Shown: piece after piece, positions 18,500-26,151 of the stretch
Numbering within the stretch: the stretch's first letter is position 1
How the letters are laid out: each line of letters begins with the position of its first letter
NCBI RefSeq assembly: GCF_036010505.1
Contig: NZ_CP108569.1
Location: 310,001 to 374,000 of the forward strand
DNA length: 64,000 nucleotides
DNA from: Streptomyces sp. NBC_01197
GTDB lineage: Bacteria; Actinomycetota; Actinomycetes; Streptomycetales; Streptomycetaceae
Direction of reading: 5' to 3'
The notes under the pieces: generated by a model
Database searches by the model: none
Told to the model about the DNA's origin: nothing
The model's input: the letters and a program-made list of their open reading frames with translations, nothing else
Made by a program: the position numbers and the translations under genes

Positions 18500-19999
18500 T
18501 CATTTCACATAGACCTCCGCCCGGTCCACACTCACGAACGACGCCTGGGACTGCGTGTCGTGCTCCCCCGTCACCCGTACCCGGAGCGTGTGCTTTCCGT
18601 AGGGCAGGAGCGGGCTGCGGTACTGGACCGTCTCCCCGGTGCGGATCGCGCCGTAGTAGTCCAGCCGCTGTTCGGGGCCACCGTCGATGCTGAGGCCCGC
18701 GTAACCGTTGCCGGTGTCACGGACGGACAGCAGGGCGATCCGGGTACCCGTGAAGGTGTACGTTGCGGTGTTCCCGGCGCGGTCGCTCCAGTGATCGTCC
18801 CCCCAGAAGCACTGGGCGGCGCAGCCGGTGCCCGAGTTCCAGGCGCCGGTGTAGGAGACGGTCCCGTTGCCGCTGGAGCGGCCGTCGTCGTTGATCCAGT
18901 AGGCGCCCGGCCCCGGGTCCCCGGACGGCAGATCCTGGGTGGCACCCATCGCGAGCGGGCGGCCGAGGTCGGGGCTTCCGTCGGCGTTCCAGCCGATGCG
19001 CTGGGCGCGCGTGGTGCGGTCGCTGTAGGTGAAGACCGATGTGGTCTTGGCGTGGTAGACCATCCAGTCCTCGGTACCGTCGGGCGAACGGAAGAAGGCG
19101 TGATGGCCGGGGCCGAAGACCCCGTGGTCGTCGGCGCGGGAGAAGACCGCCCCCTGGTGCTGCGTCCAGTTGCCTGGCACCAGCGGGTCGGCGTCGGACG
19201 GGAGCGACATCATCCAGATCTGGTAGTCCGGTTTCCCGGTGTCGCACGTGGAGTAGGTCATCCATGTGCGTCCGTTGCGGTACAGGAACTCCGGCCCCTC
19301 GCGGACCTCGGGGCAGCCGCCGGCGCCGTTGATGGCGACCGCGTCGCCCGAGACGGTGTACGGGTTCGACAGGGGCGCGAGGTTGAGGCCGTTGTGCTGG
19401 TACCGGTTGATGCCGCTGTAGGCCAGGTAGAGACGGCCGTTGTGCTGGAGGATGCCGGGGTCGATGGCGAAGTCGGCGGCGTGGTTGGGCGGCGCCAGCT
19501 CCGCCTTGAAGTGGTAGGAGCCTGCCGGGTCGTCTCCGTCGGACTCCGCGACATAGATCCGGTGGTGGTCGTCGACGCCGTCGTCGGCGGTGTAGTAGAG
19601 GTACCAGTGGTCGCCGAAGCGGTAGAACTCGGGGGCGAAGATGTCCCGGTTCCGGGAGCTGTCGCTGTCGGTCCAGACAGTGATGGGATCGGCGGTGAGC
19701 AGGGTACTGAGGGACGGCGAGCGCCACATCCGGATGCTGCTGCCCTGGGTGGTGGTCAGGTAGTAGTTCCCGTTCCAGTAGGTCATGAACGGGTCGGGGC
19801 CGGTATTGAGGGGGTTACGGAACGTGCCCGCGGCGGTGGTCTGCTGGAGTGCCGCAGTGGCGGCTCGGGCGGCGGTGTTGGCTGGGGCAGCCGCGGCGGC
19901 GGGCCGCACGGTGCACGTCCCGGTGAGTATCAGCCCGAGCGCGGCCAGCACGCCGAGCAGACGCAGTGGACCTACGGTTCTGTGGAGTTGCGTGCTCAT
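18500..19999 (-). CDS. Secreted GH43-family glycosidase with C-terminal carbohydrate-binding domain
   Basis: 499-aa exported five-bladed beta-propeller glycosidase, likely arabinofuranosidase, arabinanase or xylosidase. Signal peptide at residues 1-37 (LLGVLAALGLILTGTC, AAAAAPA). GH43 features in order: FRNPLNTGPDPFMTYWNGNYY with the catalytic base Asp, DIFAPEFYRFGDHWYLYYTA, the pKa-modulating Asp in ADFAIDPGIL, and the acid Glu in EVREGPEFLYRNG. After about residue 350 a beta-sandwich domain (YTGAWNSG, TATYTFTGTRIALLSV, LSIDGGPEQRLDYY) resembles sugar-binding CBM modules. Works with the convergent GH54 enzyme on plant arabinan; a good promoter lies upstream. Confidence 0.88.
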   Translation of the reverse strand: MSTQLHRTVGPLRLLGVLAALGLILTGTCTVRPAAAAAPANTAARAATAALQQTTAAGTFRNPLNTGPDPFMTYWNGNYYLTTTQGSSIRMWRSPSLSTLLTADPITVWTDSDSSRNRDIFAPEFYRFGDHWYLYYTADDGVDDHHRIYVAESDGDDPAGSYHFKAELAPPNHAADFAIDPGILQHNGRLYLAYSGINRYQHNGLNLAPLSNPYTVSGDAVAINGAGGCPEVREGPEFLYRNGRTWMTYSTCDTGKPDYQIWMMSLPSDADPLVPGNWTQHQGAVFSRADDHGVFGPGHHAFFRSPDGTEDWMVYHAKTTSVFTYSDRTTRAQRIGWNADGSPDLGRPLAMGATQDLPSGDPGPGAYWINDDGRSSGNGTVSYTGAWNSGTGCAAQCFWGDDHWSDRAGNTATYTFTGTRIALLSVRDTGNGYAGLSIDGGPEQRLDYYGAIRTGETVQYRSPLLPYGKHTLRVRVTGEHDTQSQASFVSVDRAEVYVK

Positions 20000-20095
20000 G
20001 ACGGACTCCTTCTATGCGGGCCGCTTTCGCGGCGCACACGCCTGTTTCGCTGCGACGGGGCGCCTCTTTGCATCGTTGTAAGTTGATGGTGCGTC

Positions 20096-20124
20096 ACCGT
20101 AGAATGTGGCTGATGCAGCGTCAA
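20096..20124 (-). promoter_or_regulatory. Promoter of GH43 gene
   Basis: Reading the minus strand: TTGACG (20124-20119), 17-bp spacer, TACGGT (20101-20096). Transcript start near 20089, leader about 90 nt. Just downstream is an imperfect dyad ending in GCATC and GGTGC (20070-20092), where a LacI-type sugar repressor could act, but the symmetry is poor. Confidence 0.5.
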
Positions 20125-20336
20125 GACGGCGTAACCGCCGAGTGCGTACCGCGTGGCCACGGGAAGGCCCAGCACGCCGAGCGGGCCGAGGGACGACTCG
20201 GCGCCACGCGGCTGGGGGCGACCGGGGCCGCGCGTCGGCAAGACCATGCCAGGCACGCCACCCACGCCTTTGTCGTGGCGGGCCCCGGCCCCGTATGGCG
20301 CCCCTGCTCCGGAGAGTGAGCAGTAGCGGATCAAAG

Positions 20337-20747
20337 CTACGCGGGCAGGTCGAGCTGCCAGGAGACACCGAAGCGATCCTCCACCCAGCCGAACCGGGTG
20401 CTGGACCCGTAGGGCCCCAGCGGCATCAGCACCGTGCCATGCCCGGAGAGAGCGGCGAACAGGCGGTCGACCTCGGCCTCATCCTGACACCGGACGTACA
20501 ACGAGATCGCCGGGGTGAAACCGAAGTTGTGCTCCATGTTGCTGTCGATGCACATGAACCGCTGCCCAGCGAGCGAGAACGTGGCGCGGTGAACGGTGCC
20601 CTCATCCCCCGGTTCGTTGGCGCCGTAACGGGTGATGTCGATGACCTCGGCGTCGTCGAACAGCGAGGTGTAGTACGTGATCGCTTCCTCTGCGTCGCCT
20701 TCGAACATCAGGAACGTGGTGATCTTCTGTGGTACCGCGGCGGCCAT
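20337..20747 (-). CDS. VOC-family protein (PhnB-like)
   Basis: 136-aa cytosolic protein of the vicinal-oxygen-chelate superfamily, PhnB / 3-demethylubiquinone methyltransferase-like type. Seen: KITTFLMFEGDAEEAITYYTSLF, GTVHRATFSLAGQRFMCIDS and the closing FGWVEDRFGVSWQLDLP. ATG at 20747 lies behind a CAGGAG site. The family includes stress-response and resistance proteins, but a reaction cannot be assigned. Monocistronic. Confidence 0.85.
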   Translation of the reverse strand: MAAAVPQKITTFLMFEGDAEEAITYYTSLFDDAEVIDITRYGANEPGDEGTVHRATFSLAGQRFMCIDSNMEHNFGFTPAISLYVRCQDEAEVDRLFAALSGHGTVLMPLGPYGSSTRFGWVEDRFGVSWQLDLPA

Positions 20748-21301
20748 CCTGTTTCACTCTCCTGGGCAGTCGTAGCGTGAGCCGTTGTCCGTTGCGTTCG
20801 GCCTGGTGGACGGGGACCGAGATGGCCCGCCCCAACGGTGGTGCCGAGGTTAGACCGTGGCCTCGCCGGGACACGCTCCGGCTCACCGCCGCCCCCGTGG
20901 TTCACGAACATGCTCCGGGGCTCCGGGCTCGCGCGCCCCTCAGCGTCACGGCCAAGCGCTCCGATGACTACCTGCGCGGGCACGCTGACGAACCCGCAAC
21001 ACGGCATGCGCCGCCGGGGAATCGCACCTGTTTCCCGCCGAAAGCATGCACTTTAAAAAGAAACCATAATTCCATCGATGCAGGCCAGAAGACGGTTTAT
21101 GATTAGACCAATTCATTTTGTCCACATGTTGGACACCTCATCACCGCCGCCCACGCCCCCATTGAGCTGCCCGAATCCCGCCTCCCGTCGCCGTGAACGG
21201 ACAGCTGCGTCCGAAAATCGATCAGCCACGTGCGGCAACTCTGCGCACCCGCCAGACTCCTGTCCGCAATCAATCACCCCCGTTCGAACAGGAGATTCGA
21301 A
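20748..21301. other. Intergenic region upstream of the protease inhibitor gene
   Basis: No convincing gene. The part from 21045 to 21120 is AT-rich for this genome (AAAAAG, AATTCC, TTCATTTTG) and likely holds the inhibitor promoter; it contains the TGTCCA dyad listed separately. Confidence 0.6.
21119..21135. promoter_or_regulatory. TGTCCA-CATGT-TGGACA dyad
   Basis: Perfect 6-bp inverted repeat with a 5-bp centre, 166 bp upstream of the inhibitor start and inside the AT-rich promoter region. Candidate operator for a developmental or nutrient regulator of extracellular protease control. Confidence 0.4.
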
Positions 21302-21736
21302 ATGCGGCACAGCCTCAGCCTCAAGACGCTCGGCGCGGCGGCACTCGCAGCGGCGGCCTGCGTGACGAGCATCGCCGGCACGGCGCACGCCCGGCCGACG
21401 AGCGTCTACGCCCCCTCCGCACTGGTGCTCACCATCGGCCGCGGAGACGAGGCGGCATCGACGGTCCTCCGTGCCGTCACCCTGAGCTGTGCGCCCCAGC
21501 CACAGGGGACCCACCCTGCGAGTCGGGCCGCCTGCGCCGAACTCAAGGCCGTGGGCGGCGACTTGGCCCTCATCGGCACCACACCGTCGGACCAGCGTTG
21601 TTCGTTCCTGTGGGCTCCCGTGACGGTAACGGCCGACGGCGTCTGGCAGGGCCGACGGGTTGCCTGGCGGGCCACCTACGGCAACGCCTGCCAAATGAAC
21701 GCGACCCTCTCGGAGAGCTCGGTCTTCAACTTCTGA
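21302..21736 (+). CDS. Secreted subtilisin inhibitor-like (SSI) protease inhibitor
   Basis: 144-aa exported serine-protease inhibitor. ATG at 21302 has AGGAG 8 nt upstream. Signal peptide to about residue 36 (LKTLGAAALAAAACVTSIAGTAHA). The mature part has the four SSI cysteines (VTLSCAPQ, RAACAELKAVGGD, QRCSFLWAPV, NACQMNA) and the closing SSVFNF. In Streptomyces SSI the reactive bond is Met-Val after Cys-Pro; aligned here it is Cys-Ser-Phe-Leu, so P1 appears to be Phe and P2 Ser. That predicts inhibition of chymotrypsin- or subtilisin-like proteases. Followed by a strong terminator. Confidence 0.9.
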   Translation: MRHSLSLKTLGAAALAAAACVTSIAGTAHARPTSVYAPSALVLTIGRGDEAASTVLRAVTLSCAPQPQGTHPASRAACAELKAVGGDLALIGTTPSDQRCSFLWAPVTVTADGVWQGRRVAWRATYGNACQMNATLSESSVFNF

Positions 21737-21749
21737 CCTGCCGCGCACC

Positions 21750-21777
21750 TGTGCAACCCCGCGATCGGGGTTGCACA
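21750..21777 (+). terminator. Terminator of SSI gene
   Basis: A perfect 12-bp stem (TGTGCAACCCCG / CGGGGTTGCACA) with a 4-nt loop, 13 bp after the stop codon. No T tract follows, typical of high-GC terminators. Confidence 0.75.
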
Positions 21778-22177
21778 GACCGGCCGCGCCTGCGGGATGC
21801 GGCGCTCACCCTGGCACGTGGGCTGGTCACCGCGGCCCTGGAGCACCAGCACCCACTCCGGGTCCGCCGGCGAACAGGACAGCGGATATCAATGCGGCCG
21901 TAAGCGTCAGCCCGGCAAGTGAACATCCGGCGAGCGATGACACAGCGTTGGTACGCGCAGCCAACGGCCGCTCTTCTGAACCGGATTGGGATGACGCCTC
22001 ATAGGCAGTTTCACCGAAGCGTCCACTTCGGTCCAGCCGCGCAGGCGCCACCAGGCCGTCACGCCACTACAGCCGGCCTGCTCCAATGAATCTCCCCTGG
22101 GTGGCTGGGACTACCCGTCAGGACCCGAGCGCCTGCGGTTGTAGTCATCGAACTGCGGGAGCCGGACCGGAACGAGC
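21778..22177. other. Intergenic region, possible small membrane peptide on minus strand
   Basis: No confident gene. A minus-strand frame at 21827-22051 (74 codons) contains one hydrophobic segment (LAGLTLTAALISAVLFAGG) that could span the membrane, but there is no good start signal and no recognisable family. Confidence 0.3.
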
Positions 22178-22222
22178 GTCAATTGAGTCTTGACGCCCCT
22201 CGATCGTCAATTTACGGTTGAC
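22178..22222. promoter_or_regulatory. Leaderless promoter with paired GTCAA-N7-TTGAC operators
   Basis: Two 17-bp dyads of identical design, GTCAA-N7-TTGAC, at 22178-22194 and 22206-22222 (centres 28 bp apart). The promoter is formed from them: -35 TTGACG (22190-22195) lies in the first, a 17-bp spacer follows, and -10 TACGGT (22213-22218) lies in the second. The predicted start of transcription is about 22225, the A of the ATG, and there is no ribosome site, so the mRNA is probably leaderless. A protein bound to either dyad would occlude RNA polymerase; self-repression by the HTH protein is likely. Confidence 0.65.
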
Positions 22223-22224
22223 GC

Positions 22225-22929
22225 ATGAGCCCACTCGACATCAGCCTCGCCGACCTGATCGCCCGGCTCGACGAGGAACTCCCTGGGACCGACGAACTGG
22301 CCCGCATCAGCGAGGCGCGACTGCGCGCCCAGACCCTGTCCGACCTCGGTGACCAGCTCATCGACCATTACGTCAGCAAGGCCAAGCAGACCGGTGCGTC
22401 ATGGACCGAGATCGGGGATGCCATCGGGGTGTCCAAACAGGCCGCCCAGCAACGCCACGCACCCGGTCCTTTCGAGCTCTACACCAACCTGAACCGGCAC
22501 AGCATCGTGCTGGCGCAGGAGGCCGCCCGAACGCACAAGCACGGCTTCATCGGCACCGAACACATCCTCCTCGGCCTGCTCGGCGAACCGCGGGGCCTGG
22601 CATACGAGTTGTTGATCGCGAAGACCGGGTCGGAGCAACGCATCCGCGACGCGATCGAAGAAGCGATGCCGCCGGCCGGGCGGAAGGCGCTGCGGGGGCA
22701 CATCGCCTTCCGGCCGGAGAGTAAGGAGGCCATCGAGCAGGCGCGCCGCGCGTCGGCCGACCTCGGCCACGACTGGGTCGGCACCGAACACACACTGCTG
22801 GGCCTGGTCCGCACCGAGGAGAGCCCAGCCGCGCAGATCCTGCGCAACCTCGGCTTCGCGTCCGACGAACTGCGCGAGACGATCAAAACCGAGATCACCG
22901 AGCGATCCGCCGCGCGCGAGAAGCAGTAG
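22225..22929 (+). CDS. HTH and double Clp_N-domain protein
   Basis: 234-aa cytosolic protein. Residues 1-85 contain a helix-turn-helix (SWTEIGDAIGVSKQAAQQRH). Residues about 88-225 contain two Clp_N repeats as in the substrate-recognition domain of ClpA/ClpC (HKHGFIGTEHILLGLLGEP and HDWVGTEHTLLGLVRTEES) but no AAA+ ATPase part. Such proteins in Streptomyces are thought to link Clp proteolysis substrates or adaptors with transcription; the exact role is unknown. The promoter has two dyads overlapping -35 and -10, so it probably autoregulates. Monocistronic. Confidence 0.85.
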   Translation: MSPLDISLADLIARLDEELPGTDELARISEARLRAQTLSDLGDQLIDHYVSKAKQTGASWTEIGDAIGVSKQAAQQRHAPGPFELYTNLNRHSIVLAQEAARTHKHGFIGTEHILLGLLGEPRGLAYELLIAKTGSEQRIRDAIEEAMPPAGRKALRGHIAFRPESKEAIEQARRASADLGHDWVGTEHTLLGLVRTEESPAAQILRNLGFASDELRETIKTEITERSAAREKQ

Positions 22930-23543
22930 CGAACGAGCAGTAGCCGCGAAGGGCTGGGCCAGCCCAGCCCTCAAGTCGTCACACCCCTCCCGAACCCGCA
23001 AGGCCTTTCGCATTGACGGCAGTTCACCTCCCTGGAAGCAGTTCGGGCACCTGCCACCGTGAGTGGCGTACGTGACATCCCAGATAGCTCGCGTCCCGAC
23101 AAGTAGCAGGTGACGCCTTCCGCCGAAGTGAAGCCGAGGGCGGCGTCCTGGCATTCGCGCAGCATCGCACCACGCACCACGCACCACGCACCACGCACCA
23201 CGCACCACGCACCACGCACCACAGGATGCTGCCCGATCGCGCGTATCCAGCCAGTGAGTCGTCGGGGGCGTTTCCAGCAGACGATCGCGGCGGTTGCCTC
23301 GCGGGCTTCATTCGCAGCCGGCACCCAACACGCCCAGACACCCCCGGATCCCAAAACTTTCCATGTCATCCGAACGGCTCTCATGTCGAAACGATTCTGC
23401 ACAGATACACAAAGGGGTGCCCATACCTCTTTCCAGCGGATGAGCGGGTCCTGACATCTATCAGGAGAACTTCAAATATCTGTGAATTAGGAGTCAAGCG
23501 AAGGGCGAGCCCGCCCTTCCGACATCGGAACCTTGGAGCTTCG
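22930..23543. other. Intergenic region with 7-bp tandem repeat
   Basis: No confident gene. Several frames stay open because of the 7-bp repeat at 23167-23222. A minus-strand stretch around 23010-23110 reads LPSMRKALRVREG and GGRCPNCFQGG, which might be a decayed zinc-ribbon protein, but start and end are missing. Confidence 0.4.
23167..23222. repeat. Perfect tandem repeat, 8 x GCACCAC
   Basis: Eight exact copies of the 7-mer GCACCAC in 56 bp. A unit not divisible by 3 makes every frame read through it with a 7-residue period. Such arrays change copy number by slippage; here it lies in noncoding DNA 322 bp upstream of the ICL/PEP-mutase family gene. Confidence 0.95.
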
Positions 23544-24407
23544 ATGCGTTATGGACCAGCGCTGCGCGAGGAAATCTCCGCGCCCGGCACCACACCGCTC
23601 ATCGGTATCTACGACATGTATTCGGCATCTGTCGCCGCTGGACACTACGACGGGTTCTTCGTCTCGGGATTCGGTTTTGCGGCTTCGCACTACGGTCTTC
23701 CCGACATCGGGTACATCGCCTGGCCGGACATGGTCGCCTTCGTGGAGCGGCTGCGTCTGGCCTTCCCGGGCCGGCACCTCCTCGTCGACATCGACGACGG
23801 ATATGTGGACCCGGAAGTCGCCTGCCACGTCGTGCAGCGCCTGAACCGGGCCGGTGCTTCGGGCGTGATCCTGGAGGATCAGAAGCGCCCCCGCCGGTGC
23901 GGGCATGCCGACGGCAAGCAGGTCCTGCCGTTCCAGGAGTACCTGGACAAGCTCAACATGGTGCTGGAATGCCGTGGTGACATGGTCGTGGTGGCCCGCA
24001 CCGACGCGGTCGAGGAGGACGACATCCTCTACCGCGCCGCGGCGCTGGCCAAGACCGACGCCGACGTGGTGCTCGTCGACGGCGTACGCAGTGTGGAGTG
24101 GATCCGGCGCATCCGAGACGTCATCGGGGACAAGCCGCTGCTCTTCAACCAGATCGCCGGCGGCAAGTCACCGCGCCTGTCCCTCCCGGAGTTGGACGCG
24201 CTGGACGTCGACGTCGCGATCTACTCCACCCCGTGCCTCTTCGCTGCTCACGAGGCCATCGATGCCTCCATGCGGAGTCTCAAGGCCGCGCACGGGCGAC
24301 TCCCCGAGATGAGCGGCCCGCGAAGCGTTGGCGTGCCCGAGTCGACAAAACTGCTGGAGCGCAACATCAGCCGCCACCACGACTCGCCGTCGCGCCTGGG
24401 TGTCTGA
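23544..24407 (+). CDS. Isocitrate lyase/PEP mutase superfamily protein
   Basis: 287-aa (beta/alpha)8 enzyme acting on 2-hydroxy- or 2-oxo-acid C-C or P-C bonds. ATG at 23544 has GGAG upstream and begins MRYGPALREEI. Seen: GIYDMYSASVAAGHYDGFFVSGFG, LLVDIDDGYVDPEVACHVV (metal Asp residues) and GVILEDQKRPRRCGH. The last motif is the lyase type (EDQ..CGH); the PEP mutase signature EDKxxxxxNS is not present, so a lyase such as methylisocitrate lyase-like is more likely than phosphonate formation. No phosphonate genes are nearby. Confidence 0.85.
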   Translation: MRYGPALREEISAPGTTPLIGIYDMYSASVAAGHYDGFFVSGFGFAASHYGLPDIGYIAWPDMVAFVERLRLAFPGRHLLVDIDDGYVDPEVACHVVQRLNRAGASGVILEDQKRPRRCGHADGKQVLPFQEYLDKLNMVLECRGDMVVVARTDAVEEDDILYRAAALAKTDADVVLVDGVRSVEWIRRIRDVIGDKPLLFNQIAGGKSPRLSLPELDALDVDVAIYSTPCLFAAHEAIDASMRSLKAAHGRLPEMSGPRSVGVPESTKLLERNISRHHDSPSRLGV

Positions 24408-24490
24408 CCGGTACCTCCGCCCGGCCACCCGCCGGCCACGACTGCCAACGGCCACCGCGTCGTCGCGGTGGCCGAGAGGAGCGCCACACC

Positions 24491-24835
24491 ATGAACCCCC
24501 CTTGCGAACCCCACGCCGTTCCAGCATGTACCGGGTCACCGCGCCATGCGCGTCGCCCGGACGTGACACGTGTGTACCAGTCACCCCTCGCGACGCGATT
24601 CCGCAGCGTCCTCACGGTGGCCGCCGGCCTGGCCATCAGCGCGGCCTGGGGGCAGGGGGTCTCAGCTGCCACAACAGAACGCCCGTTGCTCGTATCCTCC
24701 CTGACTCTGCCCACCCACATCGCGGCGGTCGAAGTGGACAACTCGCACGCGGACTCGTGGCTGGAGGTCGACCGTACGGCCAACACCCAGACCGGCGCAG
24801 GCGATGCGGGCAGCGATCACGAAGGTGGAGACTGA
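24491..24835 (+). CDS. Small hypothetical exported or membrane-anchored protein
   Basis: 114 aa, not recognised. It has a strong ribosome site (GAGAGGAG 9 nt before ATG) and lies 83 bp after the lyase gene, so it is probably expressed with it. Residues 1-35 are polar and basic; residues about 37-60 form one hydrophobic segment (FRSVLTVAAGLAISAAWGQG) ending in an AxA-like site (VSAAT), which suggests a long signal peptide. The rest (LLVSSLTLPTHIAAVEVDNS to an acidic tail) is short and extracellular if exported. Could be a secreted peptide. Confidence 0.5.
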   Translation: MNPPCEPHAVPACTGSPRHARRPDVTRVYQSPLATRFRSVLTVAAGLAISAAWGQGVSAATTERPLLVSSLTLPTHIAAVEVDNSHADSWLEVDRTANTQTGAGDAGSDHEGGD

Positions 24836-25052
24836 AGGTGGGTGGCCGACAGCCTGGCGCGCGGTTGCCCCGGGCGGACCAGCGGACTGCCGATGGCCCG
24901 TACTGCCGTAAATGCCCGAATCGCGCAAACCCTCAGAGCCACTTGATGCTGCAAGTACAAGATCCGGACACCCTTCCTTTATCCGCACGGTGCGGGATAC
25001 CCCTGGACCGTGAGCGCCCGGCCGGCGGGCGCGGCACAGGAGGGAACGGGCC

Positions 25053-25940
25053 ATGGGCGAGGAACGATCCGAGGACGGCTGGCGGGTGGACGAGCGGTGT
25101 ACGAACTGCGACGTCGCCCGACAGTTCGCCCCCGGCCTGATCGGCGAGGCCGACGGCCGCTCGGTCGTTCTGCGCCAGCCGGGCAGCCGGACCGAGCTCC
25201 GGCAGCTGAACGCCGCGGCGCATGCGTGCCCCTCTCGGTCGGTCCGTCCCCCGGCCGGGCGGCTGGATGCGGCGCTGGATCCCTTCCCCATGGGCCTGGA
25301 CGACAACGTGTACCTGTGCGGACACAACTCCACGCACACCGCAGGGGCCAACTCCTACCTGCTGCGCCGCCCCGGTGGCACCACGATGATGGTGGACACC
25401 CCGCGCTGGAGCACGTCACTGGCCACGCGCTACGAGGGGCTGGGCCCTGTCACCGACGTCCTGCTCACCCACCGCGACCACGCCGCCCACGGCCGCCGCT
25501 ACGCCGACCACTTCGGCGCCCGGCTGTGGATCCACGAGGGTGACCTCGATGCCGCCCCGGACGCCGACAACGTGCTTCGCGGCACCGACCCGGTGCAGAT
25601 CGCCGAAGGGGTGCTCGCCCTCCCCTGCCCCGGGCACACCCCAGGCAGCGTGCTGTTCCTCGCGGACGAGCGGTACTGCTTCAGCGGCGACAGCTTCTAC
25701 TGGTCACGTACCACAGCGGACATCGAGGTGGCCGACAGCGTCACCTGGTACTCCATCAGCGAGCTGGCCGCTTCCCTGGCCCGGGCCACCGGCCGGCTGC
25801 GCTTCGAATGGCTGCTGCCGGGCCATGGCGACCGCCGACATCTGTCCGCCGACGACATGGCCCGGCGCATGAGGCGGCTGACGGCGCGCACCCGGGAACT
25901 ACGGCCCCGTCCCATTGACTTCACCGCGATGCGCTGGTGA
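25053..25940 (+). CDS. MBL-fold protein with N-terminal ferredoxin-like segment
   Basis: 295 aa. Residues 1-65 (WRVDERCTNCDVARQF to AAAHACPSRSV) resemble a ferredoxin-type Cys pattern (CxxC and later CP) as fused to some actinobacterial metallo-beta-lactamase proteins. Residues 90-295 are an MBL fold: GANSYLLRRPGG, VLLTHRDHAAHGRRYA, LPCPGHTPGSVLFLADE, YCFSGDSFY and LLPGHGDRRH. The canonical HxHxDH motif reads LTHRDH, lacking its first His, so metal binding may be altered. ATG at 25053 follows GGAGGGA. Function unknown; hydrolase or redox roles are possible. Confidence 0.8.
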   Translation: MGEERSEDGWRVDERCTNCDVARQFAPGLIGEADGRSVVLRQPGSRTELRQLNAAAHACPSRSVRPPAGRLDAALDPFPMGLDDNVYLCGHNSTHTAGANSYLLRRPGGTTMMVDTPRWSTSLATRYEGLGPVTDVLLTHRDHAAHGRRYADHFGARLWIHEGDLDAAPDADNVLRGTDPVQIAEGVLALPCPGHTPGSVLFLADERYCFSGDSFYWSRTTADIEVADSVTWYSISELAASLARATGRLRFEWLLPGHGDRRHLSADDMARRMRRLTARTRELRPRPIDFTAMRW

Positions 25941-25992
25941 CGGCCCGACCGGCGCGGGCGGTCCAGGTCGGCAGTCAGAACTGGGGCCGGTG

Positions 25993-26150
25993 ATGAACGA
26001 CGCCATCGACGAGGCTCTGGCCCGCTCCCAGGCACTTGACGACTCCCGCCCGATCCAGGACTCGGTCATCCGGACACAGTCGCTGCTGGTCGGTGCCACC
26101 TCGCCGCAGATGCCCGCCTGTCGCGGCTACGACTTCGACAAGTACCGGCG
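25993..26150 (+). pseudogene. Possible 5' gene fragment
   Basis: ATG at 25993 starts a plausible acidic N-terminus (MNDAIDEALARSQALDD, then DSVIRTQSLLVGATSPQMP), 52 bp after the MBL gene. It runs into the antisense of the acyl-CoA ligase gene end with no natural continuation, so it looks like the stub of a gene removed by a rearrangement. Family not recognised. Confidence 0.35.
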
Positions 26151-26151
26151 C

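Noticed and set aside
20070..20092. LacI-type operator downstream of the GH43 promoter
   Set aside because: The dyad matches at only about half of the positions; not strong enough to list as a site.
23167..23222. Possible CRISPR array
   Set aside because: Only tandem 7-mers with no spacers and no cas genes; it is a simple repeat.
23544..24407. Phosphonate biosynthesis starting from a PEP mutase
   Set aside because: The motif is EDQ..CGH (lyase type), not EDKxxxxxNS, and no phosphonopyruvate decarboxylase or other phosphonate gene lies nearby.
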